From assembly GCA_026996635.1 (NCBI GenBank), contig JALWKH010000116.1, positions 1 through 6,204 of the forward strand: a stretch of DNA of 6,204 bases. Direction: 5' to 3'. Source of the stretch: Bacteroidales bacterium. Its GTDB lineage: Bacteria > Bacteroidota > Bacteroidia > Bacteroidales > JALTDM01. Of this stretch, positions 1-5,780 are shown piece by piece (the stretch's first letter is position 1; each line of letters opens with the position of its first letter). The notes beneath the pieces are model-generated. The model ran no database searches and was not told the origin of the DNA. It was given only the letters and a program-made list of their open reading frames with translations. The translations under genes and the position numbers were made by a program.

Positions 1-1000
1 CAAAATACCAGTTAATTTCAAATGTAGTATCTGTTGGGAATGACAGGTTGCCTAAGAAAAGTGAATCAAAGTTAAAACTTGGCAAACATGTATCCAACAC
101 GTTGGCAAATGTATCAACATATTGATAAGAGCTGTCTGTTGTACCTACTACAATGTTGTTTAGGATTACATAACAACTTGTATCCATAGCGTCTGTTATC
201 GTTACGGAATAAGTACCGGGACAAGCCATTTCGTAATAATCCATGTAGTTGCTGCCGTCACTCCATTCATAATTATATTCCCAGCTTCCACCTGTTACAT
301 TCAATTGTATCATGCCGTCACATTCTCCGTTGTGTGCATCTATTACATAATAGAATGCTTGCAAATCACAGTTTGATAAAGCTCCGTTTAAAACAGTATC
401 ACCATATCCTGCTAAAACAAAGTTATCACCTGTGTGGAATATATAACATGTTATTTCATAATTACTTGTGGAATCGTATGGAAGTGTAAGAGGAGAACCC
501 TGATCAAGTCCTTCAAATATATTATCATAATTCTCCGAAACAATCCAATATATGCTATCTGTTGCCATCTGGGAATTATCCACTGCAGTTAAAATCATAT
601 TACCATCTTGAAAGTCAACATTGATATTTGCATAATATTGTGGACCTAATTGAAAAGTATTAGATGCAATACATGAATCCTCTACTTCTAAATTATAATA
701 GTAGATTACAGCATCAATTTGATACGCAGAATTGTTTGGCCATTCGTAGTAATAGTTCAATGTGTCAGTAGTTTGTTCATTGTAAGGGAACTGTGTTGTT
801 ACAAAAAGTATATCTCCTGAATTTGGATCAGAAACAATCCATCTTACCGAATCGATAAGGTTTTGAGAACTGGCTACAAAAATTGCTTCATTGTTTATGT
901 AGTCTTGATTAGCCATAAATACATCACAAGACTGAGTTTGTGATTTGGCATAAAATTCAAAAAGCATTATTGCTAAAACAGATAAAATAATTTTTTTCAT
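1..1000 (-). CDS. Secreted surface protein with PKD-like and SprB-like repeats, partial (C-terminus outside window)
   Basis: The frame is open from an ATG at 1000 down to base 1, giving 333 codons with no stop, so the 3' end of the gene lies beyond the window. Residues 1-21 form a signal peptide (MKKII, a hydrophobic stretch, then AKSQ), so the protein is exported by Sec. Two related segments follow, at about 28-102 and 124-190. They share the core DSVRWIVSD / DSIYWIVSE and look like PKD or Ig-like beta-sandwich repeats. Residues about 223-280 resemble an SprB repeat: a CDGMIQLNVTGG start, YEWSDG in the middle, and CPGTYSVTITDA at the end. SprB repeats are known from gliding adhesins and other large T9SS-exported surface proteins of Bacteroidota. 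A C-terminal sorting domain would be expected but cannot be seen. The start is chosen because the signal peptide begins exactly there. The gene lies 99 bp downstream of another secreted-protein gene on the same strand. The exact function and partner are unknown. Confidence 0.85.
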   Translation of the reverse strand, partial: MKKIILSVLAIMLFEFYAKSQTQSCDVFMANQDYINNEAIFVASSQNLIDSVRWIVSDPNSGDILFVTTQFPYNEQTTDTLNYYYEWPNNSAYQIDAVIYYYNLEVEDSCIASNTFQLGPQYYANINVDFQDGNMILTAVDNSQMATDSIYWIVSENYDNIFEGLDQGSPLTLPYDSTSNYEITCYIFHTGDNFVLAGYGDTVLNGALSNCDLQAFYYVIDAHNGECDGMIQLNVTGGSWEYNYEWSDGSNYMDYYEMACPGTYSVTITDAMDTSCYVILNNIVVGTTDSSYQYVDTFANVLDTCLPSFNFDSLFLGNLSFPTDTTFEINWYF

Positions 1001-1040
1001 GGCTTTGGGTTTTTATTGGTTCTGTTTATAAGACAAAGAG

Positions 1041-1068
1041 CGCTCTCTTATGGTTGCATAAAAGAGCG
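1041..1068 (-). terminator. Hairpin between the two minus-strand secreted-protein genes, probable terminator
   Basis: The two arms (CGCTCT-C-TTATG and CATAA-A-AGAGCG on the plus strand) form a 12-position stem with one C/A mismatch and a GTTG loop. On the minus strand the hairpin begins 32 nt after the stop codon of the upstream gene and is followed by the T-rich stretch CTCTTTGTCTTAT. That fits an imperfect intrinsic terminator, or an attenuator before the next gene. There is no uninterrupted T run, so an mRNA-stabilising or processing hairpin is also possible. Position 1037-1046 is in addition a perfect 10-bp palindrome (AGAGCGCTCT). Confidence 0.5.
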
Positions 1069-1099
1069 TCAGAGTTGTTTTATTGTGGATAAACTAATG

Positions 1100-1831
1100 C
1101 TAATGTTTGACTAAAAATCTGTCAGTGATAATTTTTTTGTTATTAACCGTAACTGTATAAATATAATATCCGGTTTTTAAATTTGATGTATTTATAGTCA
1201 AAATGCCATTGTTGTCGTTAAATTTTTTAGATGTAATCGGATCTCCTAAAATGCTGTAAATAGTTAGGGTTGCATCCTTTGTGTTTACATTTGAATATCT
1301 GAATTTTACATATTCATTAGCAGGGTTTGGAAAAGGTTTTGATATTTTGATTGATTGAGTTATCGGGTTATAGAATGAGGTTGTGTTTTTAGATTTGAAT
1401 TTTACAAAGAATACGCTGGTATCTCCTTTGGAGTTATTATATATGGTAGCTTTTACAATATTTGTTTGTGTGTCCGAAGAAGTATAATATAATGTAATAT
1501 GCAATTCCCCGGGGGTGGTTGCAGGAATTACGCCGTCACAATATAAAGTTGTAAAACATGTCCCTCCGTAACATAATTGCAACAAATTGTCTGAACTTAT
1601 GTATATTGGTTGAAGTTCTATATGTATGTTCAAATCTGCACTAGTGTTATTTTTTAAATATGCAAAAAAGTCAAATGATACTTGAGATGATGAATCTGCA
1701 ATAATGGTCAGAGTATCACTGTTTGAAATTTGTTGTGTTAGCCCTTCATCAGAGTAAACTGTATATGTTTGTCCGAATGTTATGATGTTGAAAATAAGCA
1801 CGAACGCAGAAACAAAGATAATTTTCTTCAT
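1100..1831 (-). CDS. T9SS type A sorting domain-containing secreted protein
   Basis: This is a complete 243-residue protein. Residues 1-20 are a signal peptide (MKKIIFVSAF, a hydrophobic core, then ITFG), with cleavage likely before Q21. Residues about 22-148 form a beta-rich domain with the cysteine-bearing stretch QLCYGGTCF (C87, C92) and a third cysteine at C98. The pattern resembles Ig-like domains often found before T9SS tails in Bacteroidota. Residues about 163-243 match the T9SS type A C-terminal sorting domain: PFPNPANEYVKF, then LTIYSILGDPI, then LKTGYYIYTVTVN and a final lysine-containing strand. That domain directs passage across the outer membrane and is usually cleaved when the protein is attached to the surface or released. 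No enzymatic motif is visible, so the mature protein may be structural or adhesive. The ATG at 1831 is the natural start because the signal peptide begins there. The gene probably has its own promoter at 1870-1902. Confidence 0.9.
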   Translation of the reverse strand: MKKIIFVSAFVLIFNIITFGQTYTVYSDEGLTQQISNSDTLTIIADSSSQVSFDFFAYLKNNTSADLNIHIELQPIYISSDNLLQLCYGGTCFTTLYCDGVIPATTPGELHITLYYTSSDTQTNIVKATIYNNSKGDTSVFFVKFKSKNTTSFYNPITQSIKISKPFPNPANEYVKFRYSNVNTKDATLTIYSILGDPITSKKFNDNNGILTINTSNLKTGYYIYTVTVNNKKIITDRFLVKH

Positions 1832-1869
1832 AAGAATTACTATTTAAATTATTTCAAATAATTTATACG

Positions 1870-1902
1870 CTAAGATAATTAAAAAGTTTCAATTGCCGAC
1901 AA
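1870..1902 (-). promoter_or_regulatory. Candidate Bacteroidota promoter for the T9SS cargo gene
   Basis: Read on the minus strand, TTG (1902-1900) is followed after 22 bp by TATCTTAG (1877-1870). The Bacteroidota pattern is TTG, 17-23 bp, TAnnTTTG, so the -7 element has one mismatch. The predicted transcript would start about 30 nt upstream of the ATG at 1831. The assignment rests on pattern matching alone in an AT-rich region. Confidence 0.4.
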
Positions 1903-1963
1903 TCATTTTGAAAAAAATGTATAAACGAGTACATGTACAAAACAGTTTTTGCTGTAAAAAGTG

Positions 1964-1992
1964 TTGTGTTTAATTTAAAAGTATTATTTTTG
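1964..1992 (+). promoter_or_regulatory. Bacteroidota-type promoter for tRNA-Arg and probably the downstream genes
   Basis: TTG at 1964-1966 and TATTTTTG at 1985-1992 are separated by 18 bp. The -7 element matches TAnnTTTG exactly, and the spacing falls within the known 17-23 bp range. Transcription would start near 1999, about 10 nt before the mature tRNA 5' end, which is a normal short tRNA leader. No other promoter match is obvious before the three plus-strand genes that follow. Confidence 0.65.
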
Positions 1993-2008
1993 CAAAGCCG
2001 ATTTAAAT

Positions 2009-2082
2009 GGACCCGTAGCTCAACTGGATAGAGCACCTGACTACGGATCAGGAGGTTGTGGGTTCGAATCCCGCCGGGTTCA
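2009..2082 (+). tRNA. trnR: tRNA-Arg (anticodon ACG)
   Basis: A complete 74-nt cloverleaf can be drawn. The acceptor arms are GGACCCG and CGGGTTC, with one G-U wobble at pair 2-71. The D stem is GCTC/GAGC around a loop containing GG. The anticodon stem is CCTGA/TCAGG with loop CTACGGA, placing anticodon ACG at 2043-2045. The variable loop is AGGTT, and the T arm is GTGGG-TTCGAAT-CCCGC. The discriminator base is A. The following bases are CAT, so CCA is not encoded and must be added after transcription. Anticodon ACG, with A34 normally edited to inosine, reads CGU, CGC and CGA arginine codons. The next gene's start codon is only 15 nt downstream. Confidence 0.97.
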
Positions 2083-2097
2083 CATTTCCTTTCTGTA

Positions 2098-2598
2098 ATG
2101 AGAAATATTTCCTTTTCCATAGTACTTCTTTTTGTTTTAAGTGCTTCTTTTTGTGAAAGACCCGAAACATATTCAGAAATCCCTTCAATAAAGTTTAAGG
2201 AATTTATATTGAAAGATACCATTGATGCATTGGATAATCCCATAAAAAAAGGAACACTTGTTTTTACTTTTATTGACGGAGACGGGGATATAGGTCTGAT
2301 GCCGCAGGATACCACATATCCGTTTGACAGTACGCATTATTACAATTTATTTTTGGACGGATATTATTATGAAAATGGAGTAGTGGTTGCAGACAGTCCG
2401 TCCGTACCGTTGTATTACAGAGTGCCGTATATTGAACCGCAGGGACAGAATAAGGTGTTGAAAGGTACAATCAAGGTTGACATTATTTATAACTTCCCTA
2501 TTGTTCACGATAGTATTTTCTACAAATTTTATATCTTAGACCGGAAATTTCACAAGAGCAATGTTGAACAGACTCCGGTGATTGTTCTCAATGATTGA
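2098..2598 (+). CDS. Small exported protein, putative lipoprotein, DGDGDIG family of unknown function
   Basis: The protein has 166 residues counted from the ATG at 2098. The open frame extends upstream to 2056, but that part is tRNA sequence read as protein and is excluded. Residues 1-18 are a hydrophobic export signal ending at C19 (SASFC). A cysteine there suggests a lipoprotein, but F at -1 is atypical for a lipobox, so cleavage by signal peptidase I is an alternative. Features of the mature part include an acidic DGDGDIGL motif (60-67), which could bind calcium, a tyrosine-rich YYNLFLDGYYYENG stretch (81-94), YRVPYIEPQGQNKVLKG (107-123) and a C-terminal YILDRKFHKSNVEQTP (145-160). From memory, similar proteins of about this length occur widely in Bacteroidota, mostly annotated as hypothetical. 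It probably sits in the periplasm or on the outer membrane. It lies between tRNA-Arg and the permease gene, 15 nt from each. I do not know its function. Confidence 0.82.
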   Translation: MRNISFSIVLLFVLSASFCERPETYSEIPSIKFKEFILKDTIDALDNPIKKGTLVFTFIDGDGDIGLMPQDTTYPFDSTHYYNLFLDGYYYENGVVVADSPSVPLYYRVPYIEPQGQNKVLKGTIKVDIIYNFPIVHDSIFYKFYILDRKFHKSNVEQTPVIVLND

Positions 2599-2613
2599 TT
2601 TAACTTGACACGG

Positions 2614-4410
2614 ATGAATTACGAGATTTTTATAGTATTGGGTGTCATTATATTTATTATTCTTTCTTTGTATAAAGATTGGATAGGTATTGCTCTTACC
2701 TTTTTTATTGCCAATGTTATCTTGGGGATTACAGGAATACTTACTCCAAAAGAAATTTTGAGCGGATTTTCTAATCAAAATGTTATTGTAATTATAATGT
2801 TGTTGTTGATGGGTGATATTATCCGTCAAATGAATTTGGTTGATACTTTGTTTGCAAAAATTTTCAAGTACGCTAAGAATTACAAGATGTTTCTTGTGCA
2901 GATGATGTTTTTTGTTTCAGTTTTTTCTACCTTTATGAATAATACCCCTTTGGTTGCCATAATGCTTCCTTTTGTGATAAGTTGGAGCAAAAAGCATAAT
3001 GTCAAATCATCCGTACTTCTTATGCCACTTTCTTTTTCTGCCATTATCGGTGGTACAACAACTCTTATAGGGTCTTCAACTAACCTTATGGTAAACGGTC
3101 TTGTAATGGATCAAAACATCATACCTAATCTACCTTCATTAAATTTATTTGATTTTACACCTGTAGGCGGGATAATGATTGTAGTCGGTATTTTATATTT
3201 TTATTTTTTCGGCGAGCGGCTTTTGAAACCGGCAACCAAAAAAAAGAAAAGGAAGAAAAAGAAAGGCGATCAACCCCAGATAAAAGAGTATTATTTGGAA
3301 GTAGTTGTCCGTGAAAATTCTCCATTGGCAGGAAAGAAAATTGCCGATACCATTATAGGTGAAAAACGTGATATAAAACTTGTAGAGCTTATACGGGGAA
3401 ATAAGGTTATAAAAGCCATATCAAAAGAGTTTGTGTTGCAACCGGGAGATGTTTTGCACATAACCGGAGAAAAAGAAGTTATTGCAGATTTTATCAGAAA
3501 CACAAAGGATTTACTGTCTTATCCTTTGGTGGGGATGTTTATGCACAAAAGAAAAATGACTGTTACGGAAATTGTGATTTCTCATAATTCAAGTTTTATA
3601 AATAAAAAGTTGGGTGAAATTCGTTTTCGCAGCAGGTTTGATTCTACTCCCATAGCTATTCATCGCAACGGTGTCAGCTTTTACGGTGAAAAAATTAAAG
3701 ACATAGAAATAAAAGCAGGAGACCTTATCTTGTTGATAGCGGGAGATGATTTTTATAAATTGGCTGCATACACTAATGATTTTTATCCGCTATCCGATGT
3801 GATGAAGATGGAAAAATACCCGCTTTACAAATCTTTACTTGTATTGTTAGGGCTTTTTGGGGCGATATTTGTTTCTACCATAGGTTTGACTTCCTTGTTT
3901 ATTTCGTTATCCGTGTTGTTTGTTATTTTGATAGCTTTCAAGGTTGTGTCGGCAAAAGATATTCACCACAAGATTGATTATAACTTGCTGGCGATTATCG
4001 CATTGTCGTTGTCTTTAGGTACTGCAATGACTAAAACGGGAACCGCAGAATATATTGCTTACCTTATCGATAAGGTTTTTGTGCCGGCAGGTCCTGTGGT
4101 CATTATGTTGAGCATTTACATTATAACGGCATTGTTAGCTGCATACATTACCAATAAAGCTGCCGTTGCACTTGTTTTTCCTATAGTGCTTACATTGGCA
4201 TTGCACCACGGTTTTAATCCGAAGCCGTTTATCTTGTTGATTTCTTATGCGGCAGCTGCAAATTTTATGACTCCTATCGGTTATCAAACCAACCTGATGG
4301 TTTACGGTCCGGGTAATTATACGTTTAAAGATTTTTTCAGGGTAGGCTTCCCGCTTACCATAATTTATATGTTAGTGACAGTTTTTGTTTTGTATAATAT
4401 TTATTTTTAG
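2614..4410 (+). CDS. SLC13/DASS family permease with two TrkA-C (RCK_C) domains, probable sulfate/anion transporter
   Basis: The protein has 598 residues from the ATG at 2614. A TTG at 2605 would add three residues and is less likely. It is an inner-membrane ion-coupled anion transporter. The N-terminal membrane half (about 1-203) contains NNTPLVAIMLP (109-119) and the first substrate-loop motif IGGTTTLIGSSTNLMVNGL (145-163). A lysine-rich linker (about 209-217) leads to two cytoplasmic TrkA-C/RCK_C domains at about 227-295 and 313-385, each ending in a PGD- or AGD-type turn followed by a hydrophobic strand. The second membrane half (about 403-598) holds ITNKAAVALVFPIV (512-525) and the second motif MTPIGYQTNLMVYGPGNY (552-569). 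This architecture and length match YfbS-like and SAC1-like SLC13 proteins. TrkA-C domains often bind small ligands and may gate transport. The substrate cannot be read from the sequence; sulfate is inferred from the adjoining cysQ. The reading frame contains an A8 tract at 3238-3245 encoding the lysine linker. Confidence 0.9.
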   Translation: MNYEIFIVLGVIIFIILSLYKDWIGIALTFFIANVILGITGILTPKEILSGFSNQNVIVIIMLLLMGDIIRQMNLVDTLFAKIFKYAKNYKMFLVQMMFFVSVFSTFMNNTPLVAIMLPFVISWSKKHNVKSSVLLMPLSFSAIIGGTTTLIGSSTNLMVNGLVMDQNIIPNLPSLNLFDFTPVGGIMIVVGILYFYFFGERLLKPATKKKKRKKKKGDQPQIKEYYLEVVVRENSPLAGKKIADTIIGEKRDIKLVELIRGNKVIKAISKEFVLQPGDVLHITGEKEVIADFIRNTKDLLSYPLVGMFMHKRKMTVTEIVISHNSSFINKKLGEIRFRSRFDSTPIAIHRNGVSFYGEKIKDIEIKAGDLILLIAGDDFYKLAAYTNDFYPLSDVMKMEKYPLYKSLLVLLGLFGAIFVSTIGLTSLFISLSVLFVILIAFKVVSAKDIHHKIDYNLLAIIALSLSLGTAMTKTGTAEYIAYLIDKVFVPAGPVVIMLSIYIITALLAAYITNKAAVALVFPIVLTLALHHGFNPKPFILLISYAAAANFMTPIGYQTNLMVYGPGNYTFKDFFRVGFPLTIIYMLVTVFVLYNIYF

Positions 4411-4416
4411 TTGGCT

Positions 4417-5196
4417 ATGGAAGTAAAAAAACTTATTGATAAGGCAATATCAGCATCTTTAGAAGCAGGAAGTGCAATTATGGAGGTTTACGGTTCAGAA
4501 GATTTTGAAGTTGAAAAAAAGGCTGATAATTCTCCGCTCACCTTGGCAGACCGTAAGTCTCAAGAAGTGATAGCACAAATCTTAAAAAATACCGGTATTC
4601 CTGTTTTGAGTGAAGAAGGAAAACATTTACCTTACAGCGAAAGAAAAAAATGGGAATGGTTGTGGATAGTGGATCCGCTTGACGGCACGAAGGAATTTAT
4701 AAAAAGGAATGGTGAATTTACCGTTAATATTGCATTGGTGCATGGCAACAAAACTGTTGCAGGTGTAATTTATGTGCCTGTAAAAAACGAATTGTATTTT
4801 TCCGATGGTGAAGCGTCTTATTATGCAAAAGTTGTAAACGGAAATCCGGTTGATTTGGAAAAGTTACCGTTAAATAATGATCAAAAAGATAAGATGGTAG
4901 TTGTAGCAAGCAGGTCGCACCTTAATGAAGATACAAAGTTATTTATTGAAAAACTGAAGGAAAATTCGGACAAAGAGTTGGAGTTGGTTTCTGCCGGCAG
5001 TTCGCTTAAGTTTTGTTTGGTGGCATCAGGTGCGGCAGATATTTATCCGAGATATGCCCCTACTATGGAATGGGATACGGCTGCAGGACATGCAATAGTT
5101 AAGACTGCAGGGTTTAATGTATATGATGTAAGTACGGGCAATGAGTTGGAATACAATAAAGAAGACCTTTACAATCCGTATTTTGTGGTTAAATAA
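4417..5196 (+). CDS. cysQ: 3'(2'),5'-bisphosphate nucleotidase CysQ
   Basis: This is a 259-residue cytoplasmic enzyme of the inositol monophosphatase superfamily; E. coli CysQ has 246. CysQ hydrolyses 3'-phosphoadenosine 5'-phosphate (PAP) to AMP and phosphate, removing the by-product of PAPS-dependent sulfate reduction. The motifs appear in the expected order: DNSPLTLADRKS (37-48), LSEEGKH (64-70, metal-binding glutamate), WIVDPLDGTKEFI (83-95, with metal ligands D86 and D89) and MEWDTAAGHAIV (217-228, with D220). GTKEFI distinguishes the CysQ group from true inositol monophosphatases. The start is set at the ATG 4417, 6 nt after the permease stop; a TTG at 4411 directly abutting that stop would add two residues. 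The close spacing implies one transcript and likely translational coupling with the permease. All catalytic residues I would expect are present. Confidence 0.95.
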   Translation: MEVKKLIDKAISASLEAGSAIMEVYGSEDFEVEKKADNSPLTLADRKSQEVIAQILKNTGIPVLSEEGKHLPYSERKKWEWLWIVDPLDGTKEFIKRNGEFTVNIALVHGNKTVAGVIYVPVKNELYFSDGEASYYAKVVNGNPVDLEKLPLNNDQKDKMVVVASRSHLNEDTKLFIEKLKENSDKELELVSAGSSLKFCLVASGAADIYPRYAPTMEWDTAAGHAIVKTAGFNVYDVSTGNELEYNKEDLYNPYFVVK

Positions 5197-5209
5197 AACA
5201 GGTTTTCAC

Positions 5210-5229
5210 GAAAAAGAAATAAATTTTTC
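5210..5229 (+). terminator. Weak AT-only hairpin after cysQ, possible terminator
   Basis: GAAAAA (5210-5215) and TTTTTC (5224-5229) can pair around an 8-nt loop, starting 13 nt after the cysQ stop codon, with the 3' arm itself T-rich. The stem is short and nearly GC-free, so it could be chance. It is listed only because some end to the cysQ transcript is expected before the rplM promoter. Confidence 0.2.
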
Positions 5230-5240
5230 TGTAAAGTAAT

Positions 5241-5268
5241 TTGCTTTATAAAAAAAATTGTAACTTTG
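5241..5268 (+). promoter_or_regulatory. Bacteroidota-type promoter for rplM-rpsI
   Basis: TTG at 5241-5243 (within TTTG 5240-5243) and TAACTTTG at 5261-5268 are 17 bp apart. The -7 element matches TAnnTTTG exactly, and the spacing is at the short end of the accepted 17-23 bp. The transcript would start around 5275, giving an untranslated leader of about 50 nt before the rplM start codon. A strong promoter here agrees with the expected high expression of ribosomal proteins. Confidence 0.7.
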
Positions 5269-5272
5269 CATT

Positions 5273-5308
5273 CCCAAAAATTGGGTGAAAAGTTTATCAG
5301 TAATAAAC
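5273..5308 (+). promoter_or_regulatory. Two-hairpin 5' leader of rplM-rpsI mRNA, candidate ribosomal-protein leader
   Basis: Two perfect inverted repeats lie next to each other in the short leader. The first is CCCAA-AAA-TTGGG (5273-5285) and the second is GTTTAT-CAGTA-ATAAAC (5292-5308), joined by TGAAAA. An 18-nt A-rich stretch then leads to the start codon. Leaders bound by their own ribosomal protein are established for many r-protein operons, including L13 operons in some bacteria. The structure here is seen directly; the regulatory role is inferred. The predicted transcription start falls inside the first hairpin's 5' arm, so that hairpin may be incomplete in the RNA. Confidence 0.4.
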
Positions 5309-5326
5309 ATAAAAAACTAAAAAGCT

Positions 5327-5779
5327 GTGGATACATTAAGTTACAGAACGAAGTTTGCCAACAAACAAACAGTACAAAAAAACTGGTATATAGTTGATGC
5401 GGAAGGAGAAGTATTAGGAAGGTTGGCATCAAAGATTGCTAAAGTAGTAAGAGGCAAACACAAACCGGATTTTACTCCCCATGTAGATTGCGGAGACCAT
5501 GTAGTTGTAATTAACGCTTCTAAGGTTAAGGTTACAGGAAATAAGTACAACACAAAGGAATACATCAGGCATTCCGGTTATCCGGGTGGACAAAAAGCCA
5601 TTCCTTATGCAAGGATGATAAAAGAACATCCCGAAAGAGTTATCGAACTTGCCGTAAAAAGGATGTTGCCCAAAACAAGACTTGGAAGACAAGTGTTTAA
5701 GAATTTGCATGTTTATGCAGGTCCCGAACATAAACATGAAGCACAAAAACCGCAAAAATTGGATTTAAATACATTATAG
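5327..5779 (+). CDS. rplM: Large ribosomal subunit protein uL13
   Basis: This 150-residue protein is collinear with bacterial L13 over its whole length. L13 binds 23S rRNA early in assembly of the 50S subunit. Recognisable parts are the N-terminal MDTLSYRT, usual for Bacteroidota, then [16 protein letters not shown] (20-35), GDHVVVINA (56-64), RHSGYPGG (81-88) and the family signature [16 protein letters not shown] (109-124) continuing into LHVYAGPEH (127-135). The start is the GTG at 5327, because it gives the expected MDTLSY terminus and no ATG lies suitably nearby. The upstream sequence is A-rich (AAAAAACTAAAAAGC) without a Shine-Dalgarno motif, as is common in this phylum. It is the first gene of the rplM-rpsI operon and has a promoter and a structured leader in front. 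Confidence 0.97.
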   Translation: MDTLSYRTKFANKQTVQKNWYIVDAEGEVLGRLASKIAKVVRGKHKPDFTPHVDCGDHVVVINASKVKVTGNKYNTKEYIRHSGYPGGQKAIPYARMIKEHPERVIELAVKRMLPKTRLGRQVFKNLHVYAGPEHKHEAQKPQKLDLNTL

Positions 5780-5780
5780 T

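Noticed and set aside
1890..1892. Alternative TTG -33 element for the T9SS-cargo promoter
   Set aside because: It is only 12 bp from the TATCTTAG element, too close for the Bacteroidota promoter pattern.
1942..1960. Short inverted repeats ACAG/CTGT and TTTTT/AAAAA just upstream of the tRNA promoter
   Set aside because: The stems are 4-5 bp of low complexity and mutually exclusive, as expected by chance in AT-rich DNA.
2056..2097. N-terminal extension of the exported protein beginning MWVRIPPGS
   Set aside because: These codons are the 3' half of tRNA-Arg read as protein, a common annotation artefact. The signal peptide begins at the ATG 2098.
1863..2315. 150-codon open frame on the minus strand
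   Set aside because: It runs antisense through the tRNA and the exported-protein gene, has no coherent domain or start context, and is explained by the real genes on the plus strand.
5429..5755. Minus-strand open frames opposite rplM, with similar ones opposite rpsI, cysQ and the permease
   Set aside because: They are antisense shadows of highly conserved genes, with no recognisable protein content.
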